64,000 bases of DNA from NCBI GenBank assembly GCA_018105865.1, contig CM030852.1, positions 12,387,845-12,451,844 on the forward strand, in the 5' to 3' direction. Source of the DNA: Metaphire vulgaris (lineage: Eukaryota; Annelida; Clitellata; Crassiclitellata; Megascolecidae). The notes under the pieces are model-generated. The model was not told the origin of the DNA, searched no databases, and was given only the letters and a program-made list of their open reading frames with translations. Below are positions 1-11,429 of this stretch, piece by piece. How positions within the stretch are numbered: the stretch's first letter is position 1; every line of letters starts with the position of its first letter. Position numbers and translations under genes: made by a program.

Positions 1-530
1 TTCGAGTCACTTTTGGGTGCAACTTCTTCTCCAGACATGTTGCTTTTCAAAAGGTTTATAGAAGCCTGGACGAAAATGGACAAGAATGTTTATATAACAG
101 GTAGTAATGAAGTTCCGGAGGATGTCCGTGCTACCATTCTTGGATTTGTTGAGCAATACCTTTCCATGCAAAAACAGCATGCAGAGAGATGATTACCAAG
201 AACTGTTGGAGTTAACAAAGATCTTTCTTGGCGGCATTCCGAAGAACGGAATATCGTTTCGTATACCAGGAGCTGTAAGTCATGCTAGATGGATGGCAAA
301 GGCAATTTATGCATTCAAGATATATATGTTTCAAAATCAGTTTCAGTTATCTAATACGGAGAAGAAATCTTTAAGCAGATTATGTATCTTCCTTGCTCGA
401 GTGTACGTTCGAGCCTGGTTTCTGTCCACAGAAGCAATTACAGCACCATATCATGATTTCTTATTCATGCAACAACTGACTAATTACACTGGTCTACATT
501 TTAAAAAAAAATTTCTGCTGACTTAAGTAT
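1..530 (+). pseudogene. Relic of a transposon-encoded protein, N-terminal fragment
   Basis: Two frames carry coherent protein. The first, from the left edge to about 190, reads as a helical segment containing SPDMLLFKRFIEAW. The second, about 186-526, contains LGGIPKNGISFRIPGAV, then ARWMAKAIYAFKIYMF and a stretch ending in an ALTNY-like tail. From memory, this type of protein recurs in many invertebrate genomes as a mobile-element product; I cannot name the superfamily. The switch of frame near 190 and the stop at 524-526 indicate decay. The fragment at 2227-2860 looks like another part of the same protein. Confidence 0.5.
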
Positions 531-779
531 TTTTGCTGATTTTACCCAATTGAGAGGTGCTGATTCCAGATATGAAGTCAAAAATTATGCAATACGTCAA
601 ATTTTTTCGCAAATGAGGAATGCTTAATTAAAGGTGTTAAAGTCAAACATAAGGGAAAATAGGAAATTCTGAAGAACCGATAACACGTAATATTTTTTAT
701 TCAGCCAAAAAATGAGTCTGTCTTCTAACCAAGAGAGCAATAAGAGCAATAGCTAGTTGCTTAAATTTAAGTTTTGAGA

Positions 780-1250
780 AAGGAATCTTCTCTTTTTGGA
801 TGCTCCGGTATAGTTATGGTCACAGTTGTCACGCTGTAAACACCAGCAGTAGTCTGCCACAATGTTTGAGTTCTATCTGCCTTGATATCTATGTTCCATG
901 GTCGTGATGTCTTGATGGAAGCATTCTCCTTGTTCTTCACTCATAGCTCCAAGATTTGAAGTTCAGGTAGCTATGAAGGAAATGCAACTTGACACTCATG
1001 TTGCTCCCAGTCTTCGAAAAGCAATCTTCGAATTTTGAACTGAAAGGTCATAATTCTCGACTCTTAAGTTGCCAAGTAAGTCAGTAATCAGGTCGTAAAA
1101 AGCATCTTGTCTACAACTATAACATCCCATTGATTCAATAAGTCCTTTGATGTTGATGCAGTATACAAACTCCTCCTCCATATGGAAATATTTCAAAAGA
1201 TCATTCTCTCTGCCATGATACATAAGCGTGGTTCCTGGAGCCAACACTGA
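780..1250 (-). pseudogene. Degenerate transposon-derived coding fragment
   Basis: On the minus strand the open part (996-1247) ends RRLGAT. A neighbouring frame continues through MSVKLHFLHSYLN and, after a further shift, SEEQGECFHQDITTMEHRY and ADYCWCLQRD. I recall this order of motifs (LKIHFLHSH, GERFHQDI, MLADYCW) from repetitive uncharacterised proteins of arthropods and other invertebrates. At least one frameshift and one in-frame stop interrupt it. It is probably part of the same class of element as the flanking plus-strand relics. Confidence 0.45.
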
Positions 1251-2226
1251 ACAGGTTCTTTTTCTTCAGTCTTGAACCCAGTAACTCTGCTGACGACTTC
1301 GGCAGATCTAGATCTCATATAAGGTCTTACAACTCAGCTTGGTTGAATGTTTGGTGCATTCCAGCGTCAACTTCTGAGGCCATGAAATCTTCACCATTCG
1401 TGTCTGTTGACTGACTAAATTCATCGTTGTCAGAAACACCCAAAGTAGTGCAAATAGGTACAGGAACTTCGTCACAGTGAGCAACTGGTCTCAGAGCAGA
1501 GGGTGATTTGGGTACTGGTTGGAAGATTTTGTCTTTGTGGACATGCCTGAAATATTTACCAGGCAGAAGTAGCAGTTATCAACATGCATGGTTTCGAGGC
1601 TCTCGCCACACCATTGGAACTCCAAAGCTAAGACCAGAGAAAGCTAAGACAGAGAAAAACTCTGACCTTTAGTCACATTATGAACTGTCTGAGGCTTTCA
1701 ACAAATGTCCTGCACACTTTATGCGGTGCCCAAGGTTTTCCTGGTCACCCAATTTAACTGCGAAATATGCATGATAAGCTTTATGCACAAATTCAAACAC
1801 CTCTCTCCTTTGTTTAGGTGCTGTAAAACAACCACAAATGTAGCAAAATTTGTCAGGATCATTCCTGCACTACCCACGAAGTGTTCAAGTGCTGGTTTAC
1901 ATATTCTACAGAAAACTAGTTAAAATAGTTACATTTGCTGCAACTTGTAAGCCTCATGAACGACTGAATGCTGCCGTCGGTTTCACGCTGCTTATATAGG
2001 CCTATATCCATAAAATGCTGACGTCTGCAGTTTAAAACTGCCTATTAAACTGTTGTGTTATTAAATAGTTATGTCCACTGCATATTAAGCATAGCTTTTT
2101 GCACATCCTTATCTTTTTGCATATTCAATATAGCTAAAGAATTATAATGCATAATGCCATGCTATTACTGTAAACAGTAAATCAGTAAACAGCGTTTTGC
2201 GGGAAAACTGGACGTGATGGGAGGAA
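1251..2226. other. No supported gene
   Basis: AT-rich sequence with short open stretches only. The 1705-1923 open frame is short and has no recognisable domain. Probably more of the decayed element flanking it. Confidence 0.4.
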
Positions 2227-2860
2227 ATGGGTGTGATTTTTGGATTCAGCACACCAAAATACATAAAGATCACATGTTGTCTTCAAGTCAGCAAAATTGA
2301 TGTAGACCAGTGTTATCGACACTTTGATCCACAAATCAGTAAGGTTACTGCACAGAAATTTTCAAGACACCTCTGGTACTTAGTTCCCGAAACTGCTGCT
2401 ATCGCCTTATTTGATGACAATGTCCCACCAGCACTTAAGGCAAATATGGCTTAAGTTTTGCTCAACTAAGATGAAGAAGAGGAGAAAGAAAAAGTTAAAG
2501 TGAACAGATACATTCTTCCCGAAAACACTTTTCTTCCTTTCCAAACGTCGAGTTTACCTCTCTGTTAACTCCTGGTACAAAAACGTTTTTCAACAGATTT
2601 TCTATCAGCACCGATTTCCTCAACACAGACCCGTCAGTATGGAAAGATAATCCTGGGTACAAAAGTGGAATTGAAAAACTTAAGAAAATAGTTGTTGTGA
2701 ATGATGTTGCTGAAAGAGAAGTCAAACTCATTCAAGATTACAATAACATTCTCACCAAAGACGAAACTGAGAAACAATTTATTTTACAGATCGTTTCCGA
2801 ACACCGTAAAAAGTACCCAACTGCTACTAAATCCTGTCTTATGAAACAGTAATTTTCAAG
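2227..2860 (+). pseudogene. Relic of a transposon-encoded protein, C-terminal fragment
   Basis: The first part reads ISKVTAQKFSRHLWYLVPET and then IALFDDNVPPALKANMA before a stop at about 2452. Similar protein continues in broken form downstream (RYILPENTF, then VNDVAEREVKLIQDYNN and KYPTATKS in shifting frames). From memory, this resembles the C-terminal part of the repetitive protein seen in the first 530 bases. Several frame changes make it non-functional. Confidence 0.45.
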
Positions 2861-3097
2861 GTTTATTGGCTCACATTAAATTTTTTAATACCATTTGAAA
2901 ATGGTTTTCTCTCATAGCTTTTTAATCATAATGCATTGCATACTATGCTCCAACTTAAAGGCTTTTGAGGGTCGCCTTGCAGTTGTCTGATTGAGTTGGA
3001 ATTTTTCACTTTTCCTTATTTGGCTGATTGGAACAGGATTAGGGGTTAAGAGGTGCAACATTTTCACTTTCGAAAATATCATTACTGCTAAGGGCCA

Positions 3098-3101
<4 letters not shown>

Positions 3102-3167
<66 letters not shown>
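3102..3167. repeat. (AT)n microsatellite
   Basis: About 65 bases of AT dinucleotide. It forms the left flank, and supplies the target duplication, of the MITE that follows. Confidence 0.95.
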
Positions 3168-3169
<2 letters not shown>

Positions 3170-3336
3170 GAGTGCGATTTGTGACCTGGAGCAGTGGGGA
3201 TATGTCGAGATTGGGGGGATGTAGTTGTTGGAAACTGTAGCAGTGGGAGGATGTAGTGGTGGGGGATGTAGCAGTAGGGGGATGCATTTGGGCAGTGAGG
3301 GACGATTCCCCTCTTCCCCCCGCAAATCGCGCCCTG
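3168..3336. mobile_element. MITE family 1, copy 1 (hAT-like), 8-bp TSD
   Basis: The left end CAGAGTGCGATTTG is the inverted match of the right end CAAATCGCGCCCTG, with two differences. It is flanked on both sides by TATATATG, a perfect 8-bp target duplication within the AT microsatellite. The inside is G-rich (GGGGATGTAG repeats). Other copies lie at 14842-15019 and, inverted, at 26503-26672. An 8-bp duplication and ends starting CAG fit a non-autonomous hAT element. Confidence 0.85.
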
Positions 3337-3485
3337 TATATATATGCCCTCGGTACTTCATTCCCGAAGGACTTTTGGACATTTTTACACTACAGAGAAT
3401 GGTATTAGCAGACGTGTGAATGGCTAGCACTTTTGACAAGCAAGTAAAGAGGCCCTAGTAACCAAGTTTTTTTAAAATTATGGCA

Positions 3486-3700
3486 CTATCTCTTGTATAT
3501 CAAAAGTGCTTGGCATTTAGAATTTTGTCTGTGGTATTCTCTATTGCGTAAATTGGACATTTTTAAACTATCATGAGATGACGATCGTGTTGGTCCAGGA
3601 GGCTGAGGCGTTAAGAGATAGTATAACCTAAGAGATGCGCTGTGTTTGCATCTGGAGTTCTGGACTGATTCCCAGTCAGAGCAATATCGTGGTCGCACTC
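3486..3700 (-). mobile_element. LINE reverse-transcriptase C-terminal scrap
   Basis: The minus-strand peptide contains LRLYYLLTPQPPGPTRSSSH, resembling the stretch just upstream of the AAPELWNSIP motif in CR1-like LINE C-termini (compare 56830-57150). It is short and has no other conserved motif. Confidence 0.4.
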
Positions 3701-4121
3701 GAAACTAGTGTCATCTTCATACAAGGTCATGGGTGAGCAGATCTTTTGAAAAATTGAAAACCAATGAGCTGCCTAATCTGTCAGTTCCAAGGGAGGTCGA
3801 GAAGGCACAGAAATTTCCGGTATTTTCCTGATATTCTTAAACAATTTTGAAAATTTAAGAGCAAACGTTTTTGTGTCTGAAAATTTTGTCTCAAAACGAT
3901 GTCGCTTTCAAGTTATTGGGGGCAACAAGTCAATATATATAGGTTTCAAAAGGTTAGTGATTTCTTTCCAGCATTGAATTCGGTTATGCCTTTCTTCGCC
4001 CATTTTAATCTCAGAATCTATGAAAACAAATGGTCGGATTTCTTTCAATGCAAATTTCATTCGCCAGAACTGCTACACGAAAAGTCAAAAGTCAGCATTA
4101 CACTCCGGGATTCAGGTCAGG

Positions 4122-4718
4122 TCAGGTCTTCGTCCTCCAGCTGTGTCCAGCTATTGACTTCTCCATGACATCTCTCCAAAGTTCTCTGTCCTTTGCTATT
4201 TCTTCCAAAGTCATTCGATGTCTTCCATCAGTTTTTCCATTGAGGTTCATCCCTGCCATGTGCAGATCCTCCTCCAAACCGTCCACCCATCGTCTTTTAG
4301 GTCTTCCTTTAGATCTTCTCCCCTCTGGTTTGTAGTTGAAAATTCGTTTTGGGTTTCTTATTTCTTCCATTCTGAGTATGTGTCCAGTCCATTTCATTCT
4401 TCGTTTTCTGATAACTTCCACGATGCTCGGTTGCAGTGTTCTCTCTCTAACTTCTTCATTTGTTATATGTTCTTTGTATCCAATCCTTAGTATTCTTCTA
4501 AGCCATTTATTTTCTGTTGCTACTAGTTTTTTCTCAAATTCCTTTTTTATGGTCCAAGATTCACATCCATAAATTAGTATTGGTATTACACAAGTGTTGA
4601 GAATTCTTAATTTTGTTTTCATCCCAATGTCAATGTCAATGTCTCCGGGATTAGATTCAACAAATTGGTTCAAAACATATTCGGCCGGTTGTTCGAGGCC
4701 GATAATAGATAATATCAA
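4122..4718 (-). mobile_element. LINE ORF2 C-terminal fragment
   Basis: A 198-codon open stretch reads LRILNTCVIPILIYGCESWT, then NKWLRRILRI, RRMKWTGHILRME and GRPKRRWVDGLEEDL. This is the region after the reverse-transcriptase palm in L2/CR1/RTE-type LINEs, starting around the conserved YGCESW. Catalytic motifs are absent, so this is a 5'-truncated copy. It ends KDRELWRDVME followed by a short tail. Confidence 0.85.
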
Positions 4719-5918
4719 TATAAAACACTGCTTTTTGCTATTTGCAATTTGATAAATACTATTTTACTTTGCTGCACTAACTTTCGAGCGAGGAGCTGAA
4801 ATTCTACGTAGAAAGTGAACGAAGTGAAAAAACATCTCTCAATACAACCGTCAAAGCGCTACAGTATCTACAGTGTAATCTGAATATTTACATATAGGCC
4901 CTACGTTGACAATTCCATAGAAAATAATTATCACTAGAGCGAGTCTAAGGCGCCTGAAAGTGAAGCCAGTTATCTGACATTTTCTTACGTGCGATCACAT
5001 TACCGTAAAACTTCTAATACAAGCCATGTCTCGAACAGCGAAAGTATGAAATCAAAAGCCCAGGCTTATATTAAACGTTTTACGGCAATTTCTATGCCAA
5101 ACACGGAAACATTAAAACAAAAACGATGGTGAATTGGCTTCTTCAACTTTCTGCTCTCCTTGCTGAGCCGTAGCTAGAGTATTCGGCGCCCGGGGCAAGG
5201 TATGAATTGTTCGCCCTTAAAAGTCTAAAAACCGGTGAAGACCTTTTTTGCAAATCGGACTTTTCACGAATTTGCAGGAGTAAAGTGGTGGTGAAAGGAA
5301 AGAGTGAAAGTATCAGAATCACCTTTTACCTTGTCATACTGTCAATGTCGTCGGATAGCTGGTTCATTATAGGCCTGCAGCAGGTTTTATAGACATCAAA
5401 AACAAGTTTTATAATTAATTCGCTCTGTGAGAGAATGTGAGAGAAACCAATTGAAGGCCGGTTGAATAGAAGGTATATAGACCCTAGATATGCCAAAATC
5501 TAATCGATTTGAAGAAATTCTCCGACAAAATCTACATTTTCCTCTTGTTCCATCTTCATTGCTTTAACCTTTGCAAGAATAATCAATAATATCATTCTCA
5601 ATTTCGATCTGCAGGGTTCGAAATAGAGCACCTCCCAGCCATTTCATACTACACACACTGACGCCATTGCTTGTACGAGAACGAGGGACGTAAACTAAAA
5701 GAAAGACCTGGCGAATATCTAACGGCATGCCTAGTAGGGCGATCGAGGGAAGAGCCGCGTATTAAATAAATATCAACCATGGTTTCTGGCGCACCCCAGG
5801 ATGGCGTCTGGGGCAGTTTGCCACTTTGCCCCCCCCCCATCTGCTACGGATCTGTGTCCTTGCCAAAGATTGGCTACTGTAATTCGGTGAGTATTTTTGT
5901 GAACAAAGATGTAACATA
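4719..5918. other. Stretch without supported gene
   Basis: No splice-compatible or family-matching coding sequence seen. Around 5165-5225 a GTAGCTAGAGTATTCGGCGCCCG motif resembles the GGCGTAGC.. ends of short DNA transposons such as the one at 42010-42298, but no partner end was found. The 3' UTR of the innexin gene may extend into 5649-5918. Confidence 0.4.
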
Positions 5919-6894
5919 TCATACGATTGCTGTTTCATCATCTGTTTCACTCGTGGGTCTTAACTGTCGTGCACTGTACGAACTCCACAGACCGCTGGTT
6001 ATCTCTGCGGCGATCACATCGCTGGAATTCTTCACGACCAAAGAGATAACTAGAAAGCCGTCTCTGTTTAGATAATCCCTTACGAAATCTTCCAGTCTGC
6101 TGTCTTCCGGCGACGGACTGTCTTGCGATCGGCGATGTATCCTCTGCATCGCGTACAGACGATTTCGAACGAACTGGACTCGATGTTTCAGGTTGTTCGC
6201 CCTGTACAGCCAGACCAGCAGACTGGTGGCCGTGACCGCAAGTACGAAGAAGTACCAGAACCACAGGATTATGAAGAACATTTCGTTGAGTAGGTTCGTC
6301 GGTAGGGAACACTGAACGGTGTGGCGTCGAATGTTCCCGACGACACGAATTTTGAAATCGCAAAGTGCCGTTCGAGGGAACCGGTTGGATGTTGTCCAGT
6401 CCTCACCTTTGACCATCCGACCCATGACCTCGATCCCGTACAGGTAAAAGTCTGTTCCGAGAAATACGTTCAGGATCCACAGTTGACCGACGACGTTCAG
6501 AATAAAAAAGTAATTTGACGACTAGATAGGATATCATCAGATGGTTTCCGTGCAGACATCGTCCCCGCTTGCTGGCTTCGCGATGTTTCTGGTTTGTTTC
6601 CAGAATGTATCTCTTCAGAGTCCTTGTCATGAACGACAGCATCTGTTCCAGTTTCTGGGGATCCGACTTCGACTGATAGGAGGCCGCGGTGTCCGTGATG
6701 GCGTACAGAGATATGCCTGCCTTGAGGCTGAGCATTCGCCACAGCGCTCTCGGAACGTAAAAGAGTGCTGCTTGGGCGATGAACATCAGCGCAATCCACT
6801 GGTAATAACCGATTCGCCTTCGAGAATTGTCGTTTTCATCTGGAATGTGGTCAACTTCGTCCGCTACATAGTACGTTGCAGTAGACCAGCAAAC
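5919..6894 (-). CDS. Innexin exon 2 (terminal) with frameshift
   Basis: The acceptor is TTAAAG before GTT TGC TGG (VCW). The first frame is open to the A-run at 6504-6509; the conserved protein then continues in the next frame as LNVVGQLWILNVFLG and stays open to the stop at 5919-5921. Removing one T from the minus-strand T6 run restores continuity exactly. The C-terminal tail is acidic, ending ETDDETAIV. Confidence 0.88.
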
Positions 6895-9248
6895 CTTTAA
6901 CATAGAAGAAAGAGATTTCCTTAGAGTACAGTCAATCAGTGAAATTTAGATAGAATCAGTTGAAGAATAGACTTAATAAAGTTCAAAATCCAGATAGAAT
7001 ATAGTAATGGAAATAGATTGATAGAAATATAGATAGAAATCCAAGATTGAATCAGTTGAAGGATTTTTCTTAGACTTAATAGGCCTAAAGTTCAAAATCT
7101 AAGTCGCACAGTATTTATTTTATTGGAGCAGTTAGATTTTAAAATTTCAGTTTCACTATACAGTTTCACTATACAACTATGCAACTATACAACTATGTTG
7201 AAGGGAAAAGGAGAAAATGAAGACCAAGAAAAACATGGATAGAAAACTTAAAAGAGGATGCAGAAGAAATGCAAATGAACTTCATCCAAATGACCAGATC
7301 AGCGAGAGACAGACAAGAAGTGGAAGGAACTCATTCAGACCCATCGTCCAACCCAATAGGGAAAGACGGACGGAAAGAAAGAAGAAGAAGAAGATTTTAA
7401 AAACATACGAATCACAAATGATCTGCTATTTATTTATTTATTTATTTATTTATTTGAGACACGCTTTTTCTCAATGCTAAGTGATTGATGGGTTTTTATA
7501 TTTCATTTTAAATACTTACATTATATAAAAGTTTATACATGCATGCATGCATGCATATAGGTCTATCGTCTGCTTTCGTTAACATGTCAGACTTACAATT
7601 TATGTCATTTTATCATTAAGCTGTTTTAGAGATGCAAATTGACTCGAGCTCTCAGACGCCCTAGAACTAACAAAACATTTGAAACTTTAGGTATGCGCCA
7701 TCACAAATTTCAGGTTCACTTTCAGAGACTACCTTGCTTGCATGTGGATTTCTTTTACATCTACATCGAATTAGGGCCTATTTAACTTTTATGTTCAACA
7801 TATTAATATACCTTCAATCCTGGAATTCGACAACCGATGAATAGGCTAATAAAAGTTTTAAATAAAATAATTTCTAATTTCGACATCTGAGTTGTCCGTG
7901 GTAATTCTGACAACTTCAATATACTGTAAGCAAGACGCACAGTAGTATGGCTCAGTAAAAAGATATACAGTATTTAAAACATATATTTATGATGCTAAGA
8001 TATCATTAGTGTATTCGGGTATGGATCCCACGGGCACAGAGTGAACGTGCCTCACCCTTATCCCTTCTAACAAATTTATTTGATAATTATTTATCATCAT
8101 TGCGATAAGCAGAACAGTTATGATAACTTATGAAGACACTAATTTACAGGGTGGCCGGTCTTTTAACCCTAGTCAATTAATCCCAGTCACTTAATCCTAG
8201 CCATTTAATCCCAAGTCTTTTAATCCCAGTGCAGATAATCCCAAGTCTTTTAATCCCATTCCCTGTACACATAATCCAATGACACTCAATGATATAAAAA
8301 ACCTATTTAAGAAATGTTTGTGTTATACAAACATAGTTAAACAATAAACATGGTTACAGGATAAAAACTAATAGGGTTAGGGTTAGTGTTAGAGTTAGGG
8401 TGAGGGTTAAGTTTATGTTTCAGGATTAAGTGACTGGGATTAAGTGACTAGGATTAGATGACTTTGAGAATAAGTGACCGGTATTAAGTGACTGGGATTA
8501 AATGGATGGGATTAAATGACAGGGAACCAATCTACAGACAATAGTGTTCGTAGTCCGTTCCTGCATTTTGATAATAATTTTAACAACATAGACCTACATC
8601 AATCCATTAGGAAGGAGCGGGGAAGGGTGGAAAAGGTCGCAGAACACGATGTAGCCTACTCACAAACGGTAGTCTATTTCCGTCCGTCTCTGAGTGTGTT
8701 AATGACCAGGCCTGAGGAGAGGGGTGGGGTGCAGCCGGTACATTGTACCGGCGCCCATGGAGTTTTCAGGGGCCCAGATCCGGTGACGATAAGGCTTTTT
8801 TGCTTGTCAGGGTGTTTTTTTGGAGAGTTGATAAAGTTTTTTGCTAGTCAGGTTTTTCGGAGACTTGATAAATTTTTCTTAAGGGTCCGCAATTTTTTTT
8901 TGTTCCGGGGCCCGGAATTTCTCTCGGCGGCCCTGTTTATGACAAAGTACAAGATAGTACAACGAATACACAAGTTTCAGACATTTACAGTGCGATTTGA
9001 AGTTTCTAGACCGAGGCATAATGCACAAAGTTACTTGCCTTATTGGTGTAGGCGATCATGCTGTTGGAGAATTCGGCCGGACACCAACAATTGATCGGTT
9101 CACCGACGTATTGTCGAGTGAAGACCATGAAGGCGAAGAACAACAATATGGACACGGTGTAGTGGCTGCTGAGTCGGTCAGAAAAGCTGTCTCCGCCGCC
9201 GGATTTTGAGTTGCCCCAATGGGGGATTAGGAAAAATATCCGATCCAT
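5919..9248 (-). CDS. Innexin (gap-junction channel), two exons, one-base frameshift
   Basis: Innexins form gap junctions and hemichannels in the plasma membrane of invertebrates. Exon 1 (9039-9248) and exon 2 (5919-6894) join at phase 0 across a 2.1-kb GC-AG intron. The predicted protein is about 394 residues, a normal innexin length. Landmarks: membrane segment 1 and the first-loop signature YVGEPINCW in exon 1; a second CW, the family hallmark YYQW and membrane segment 2 early in exon 2; segment 3 around LLFILNVVGQLW (after allowing for the frameshift); two second-loop cysteines in ALCDFKI and HTVQCSLP; segment 4 around ILWFWYFFVLAV. The start Met at 9248 is the first in frame before the conserved RLSSHYT. 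A 6-A run at 6504-6509 (plus strand) is one base too long and breaks the frame inside segment 3. Either the allele is broken or the base is an assembly error. Confidence 0.9.
7205..7460 (+). mobile_element. LINE 3' end with (TTTA)n tail
   Basis: The frame reading KTWIENLKEDAEEMQMN followed by SARDRQEWKELI matches the terminal segment of LINE ORF2 (compare KDRELWRDVME at 4122). The 3' UTR ends CCCAATAGGGAAAGACGG.., then a (TTTA) tail at 7431-7455. The same UTR end occurs inverted at 22621-22660. Inside the innexin intron. Confidence 0.7.
8155..8525. repeat. Fold-back element with interstitial TTAGGG-like core
   Basis: The left arm (about 8165-8285) is a run of short units like TTAATCCCAGTCACTTAATC. 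The right arm (about 8424-8515) is its inverse, units like GGATTAAGTGACTGGGATTA. Between them, near 8373-8412, sits an imperfect GGGTTAGGGTTAG array. The arms could fold into a long hairpin. It lies in the innexin intron. Confidence 0.75.
8707..8935. mobile_element. Short hAT-like MITE, near-perfect TSD
   Basis: It begins CAGGCCTGAGGAGAG and ends CTCTCGGCGGCCCTG. Flanks are TTAATGAC and TTTATGAC (7 of 8). A related copy in the opposite orientation lies at about 19819-20148, sharing the GGTACATTGTACCGG palindrome region, and a further relative near 58085-58330. Inserted in the innexin intron. Confidence 0.7.
9039..9248 (-). CDS. Innexin exon 1
   Basis: Seventy codons from Met to AAT AAG, followed by the donor GCAAGT (a GC donor of the classic type). 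It encodes the cytoplasmic N-terminus, the first transmembrane helix and the start of extracellular loop 1 (GEPINCWCPAEF). Confidence 0.88.
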
Positions 9249-9369
9249 GGGATGGATGGATTGGGATCATCAAACATCAGCGAATCTGAGCGACTGGGCC
9301 AAGCATCGTTCGATGCAAACCCCGAGATCTTTTAGCCTAAGGTTTTTGCTGTAACAATATAATGAATAA

Positions 9370-9835
9370 TTCATAATGGCGATGAAGGTGATGAAGAAGA
9401 TGGTGCTGATGACGACGACGAGAATGATGATGATGACGACGATGATGATCGTGATGAGATTGCTGCTGGTGATGATTAATGACAATGATGTTGATAATGA
9501 TGATGATGAAAATATGATGATGGTGATGATGATGATGATGATTATGATGATGATGATGGTGATGCTTATGGTAGTGATGAGGATGATGGTGATGATGATG
9601 GTGATGATGATGGTGATAATGATGATGATGGTGGTGGTGACGACGACAATGATGATTATGATGATGTTGATGATGTTGATGATGGTGATGCTGATGGTGC
9701 TGATGATGATGATGATGATGACGACGATGGTGCTGGTGATGATGATAGTGATGATGATAGTGATGATAGTGATGATGATGGCGATGATGATAATGATAAC
9801 GATGCTGATGGTTGATGATGATTATCATATCGACT
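9370..9835. repeat. Imperfect (GAT)n microsatellite
   Basis: About 460 bases of GATGAT with point changes. It creates long His- and Met-rich open frames on both strands that are not genes. Confidence 0.95.
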
Positions 9836-10655
9836 TTATTTAATATAATAAAGGCGATGATCATGATCTCTACTCAAATATATTTCGATGACCAATCACT
9901 AATTTCACAATACTATTGTCCAATAATTTGAGTGTTCATACCTGTAGAGTAGTAATCTCAGGTCGCCGACAGATGTAGACTTACTTTTGCCTGGCATAAT
10001 GTTTGTGAATGCATTGGCAGTTCGCTGAGGACTGTAACATGCTAACCGCAATTATTCTTGCCAACTCGTTCACAGCGTATTGGGACAATGAGCCAATTAT
10101 AACACGTCCTGTAATAGAACATACCGTAAGCCTTAACGCACACACACTAGCAACCATTTACGCAATGCTGTTTTATACAAATCCTTTATGGTCAGAAAAT
10201 ATTCCACTGAGGCGAGTCACATTAGGCCTATAAAGACTTTGGCAGGGCGAGACATTCTATTATACAGGTAATAGCACGTAGGTTAGGCCACATTCTTCGC
10301 AAGACTTCAGCTCGGGCAGCTAAACTTGCCAGCGGCCAAGACGCCTGTGTCAGTTCGTCACCCTTGAGTAGGTCGATAGGCGTAATTAGATCCAGTGTAG
10401 TATTAACCAATGCCCATGGGGAAACTGGCGCACTTGAGACAGGCCCACTGGTTCAACTTTTATTATTTTTAAAATAGGCCTAAATATATTATACTAAATC
10501 ACGAAGAACGAATTTTACTTTAAAACACAGTTCTAAAAGTATTCATTTTTAATAAATGTATTTAAGGAAGTTTTTTAAATTTTAAAATTAATTTTCATAA
10601 TTTTTGGGAGAGGTTTGAAACTTCGAATTTGGACGGTTGAGGGCCTTTTAAAGTT
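9836..10655. other. Stretch with no firm gene
   Basis: Short open frames at 10009-10233 (plus) and 10228-10410 (minus) have no motif I recognise and no matching splice partners. I see nothing else in it. Confidence 0.4.
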
Positions 10656-11130
10656 CTTAGTTAGTTAGTTAGTTATAGGCTAATTTATATAGCGCTATTG
10701 CCCTAGCGGGCTAGAGTCAGGAGTGCTCAGAAGAGTGCTTTCTATTGCGTTGTTTGCGCCAGGCCTCCAAGGAAGTTAATCCGGTACTGGTTAGATCCAA
10801 CTATTGGTTGATACGGGACTCAGGTGTTCACTTTGGATCCAAGCAGTGTCTGATGAAGGTGGTGGGAGAGAGGGTTAATGCGAGCACCCTCAGGGGAGCT
10901 CATTATCCATAGTTAATTGAATCGGTGGTTTCAACGCAAGGAAGTAAGTAAGTAAAACGAAATTTTTATAGCGCTGCCCGAGGCCTGTCGCAGCGCACCA
11001 GCTGTGTTGGCGGTTCCAGTTGAACCACTGAGTCCAATATCGAAACCATCACGAGCGCTCAATATGGGTTAAATCCATAGCCCCGTTATCCGTAGTTTTT
11101 GATGGTCAAGATTGTAGATTGAACTTAAAC
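10656..11130 (-). mobile_element. Two LINE/SINE 3'-tail repeats (TTAG and GTAA tails)
   Basis: The first starts with (GTTA)n at 10656-10675 then ATATAGCGC. The second starts with (GTAA)n at 10940 then TTTTATAGCGCTGCCCGA. A comparable TATAGCGC block plus tetranucleotide tail follows the reverse-transcriptase end at 17184 and at 57653, so these are tails of truncated retroelements. The second copy holds the uninterrupted site AAATCCATA (about 11083) that is duplicated around the MITE at 35244-35432. Confidence 0.65.
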
Positions 11131-11154
11131 TAACAAAGAATATTAATATTAATA

Positions 11155-11174
11155 GTAGTGGTAGCAGTAGAAGC

Positions 11175-11220
<46 letters not shown>

Positions 11221-11342
11221 ATAGTAGTATTATTAGTACTACAACTACTATTATACTGCTGTTATTATACTACTGTAGTAGTAGAAGAAGAAGAAGAAAA
11301 AAAAGAAATACTACTAATAATAATAATATGTAGTAGTAGTAT

Positions 11343-11410
<68 letters not shown>
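11155..11410. repeat. (AGT)n / (GTA)n microsatellites
   Basis: Two blocks of AGT repeats (about 11155-11230 and 11332-11410) separated by a short interrupted stretch with GAA repeats. Confidence 0.95.
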
Positions 11411-11429
11411 TAAAGAAATTAATCTGTAC

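Noticed and set aside
3039..3439. Poly-IleTyr frames
   Set aside because: Created by the AT microsatellite and the MITE next to it.
9337..9864. His-rich and Met-rich frames of about 150-175 codons
   Set aside because: Pure artefact of the GAT microsatellite.
10009..10410. Adjacent plus and minus frames of 60-74 codons
   Set aside because: No domain, no convincing splice sites, no relation to neighbours; left as unassigned.
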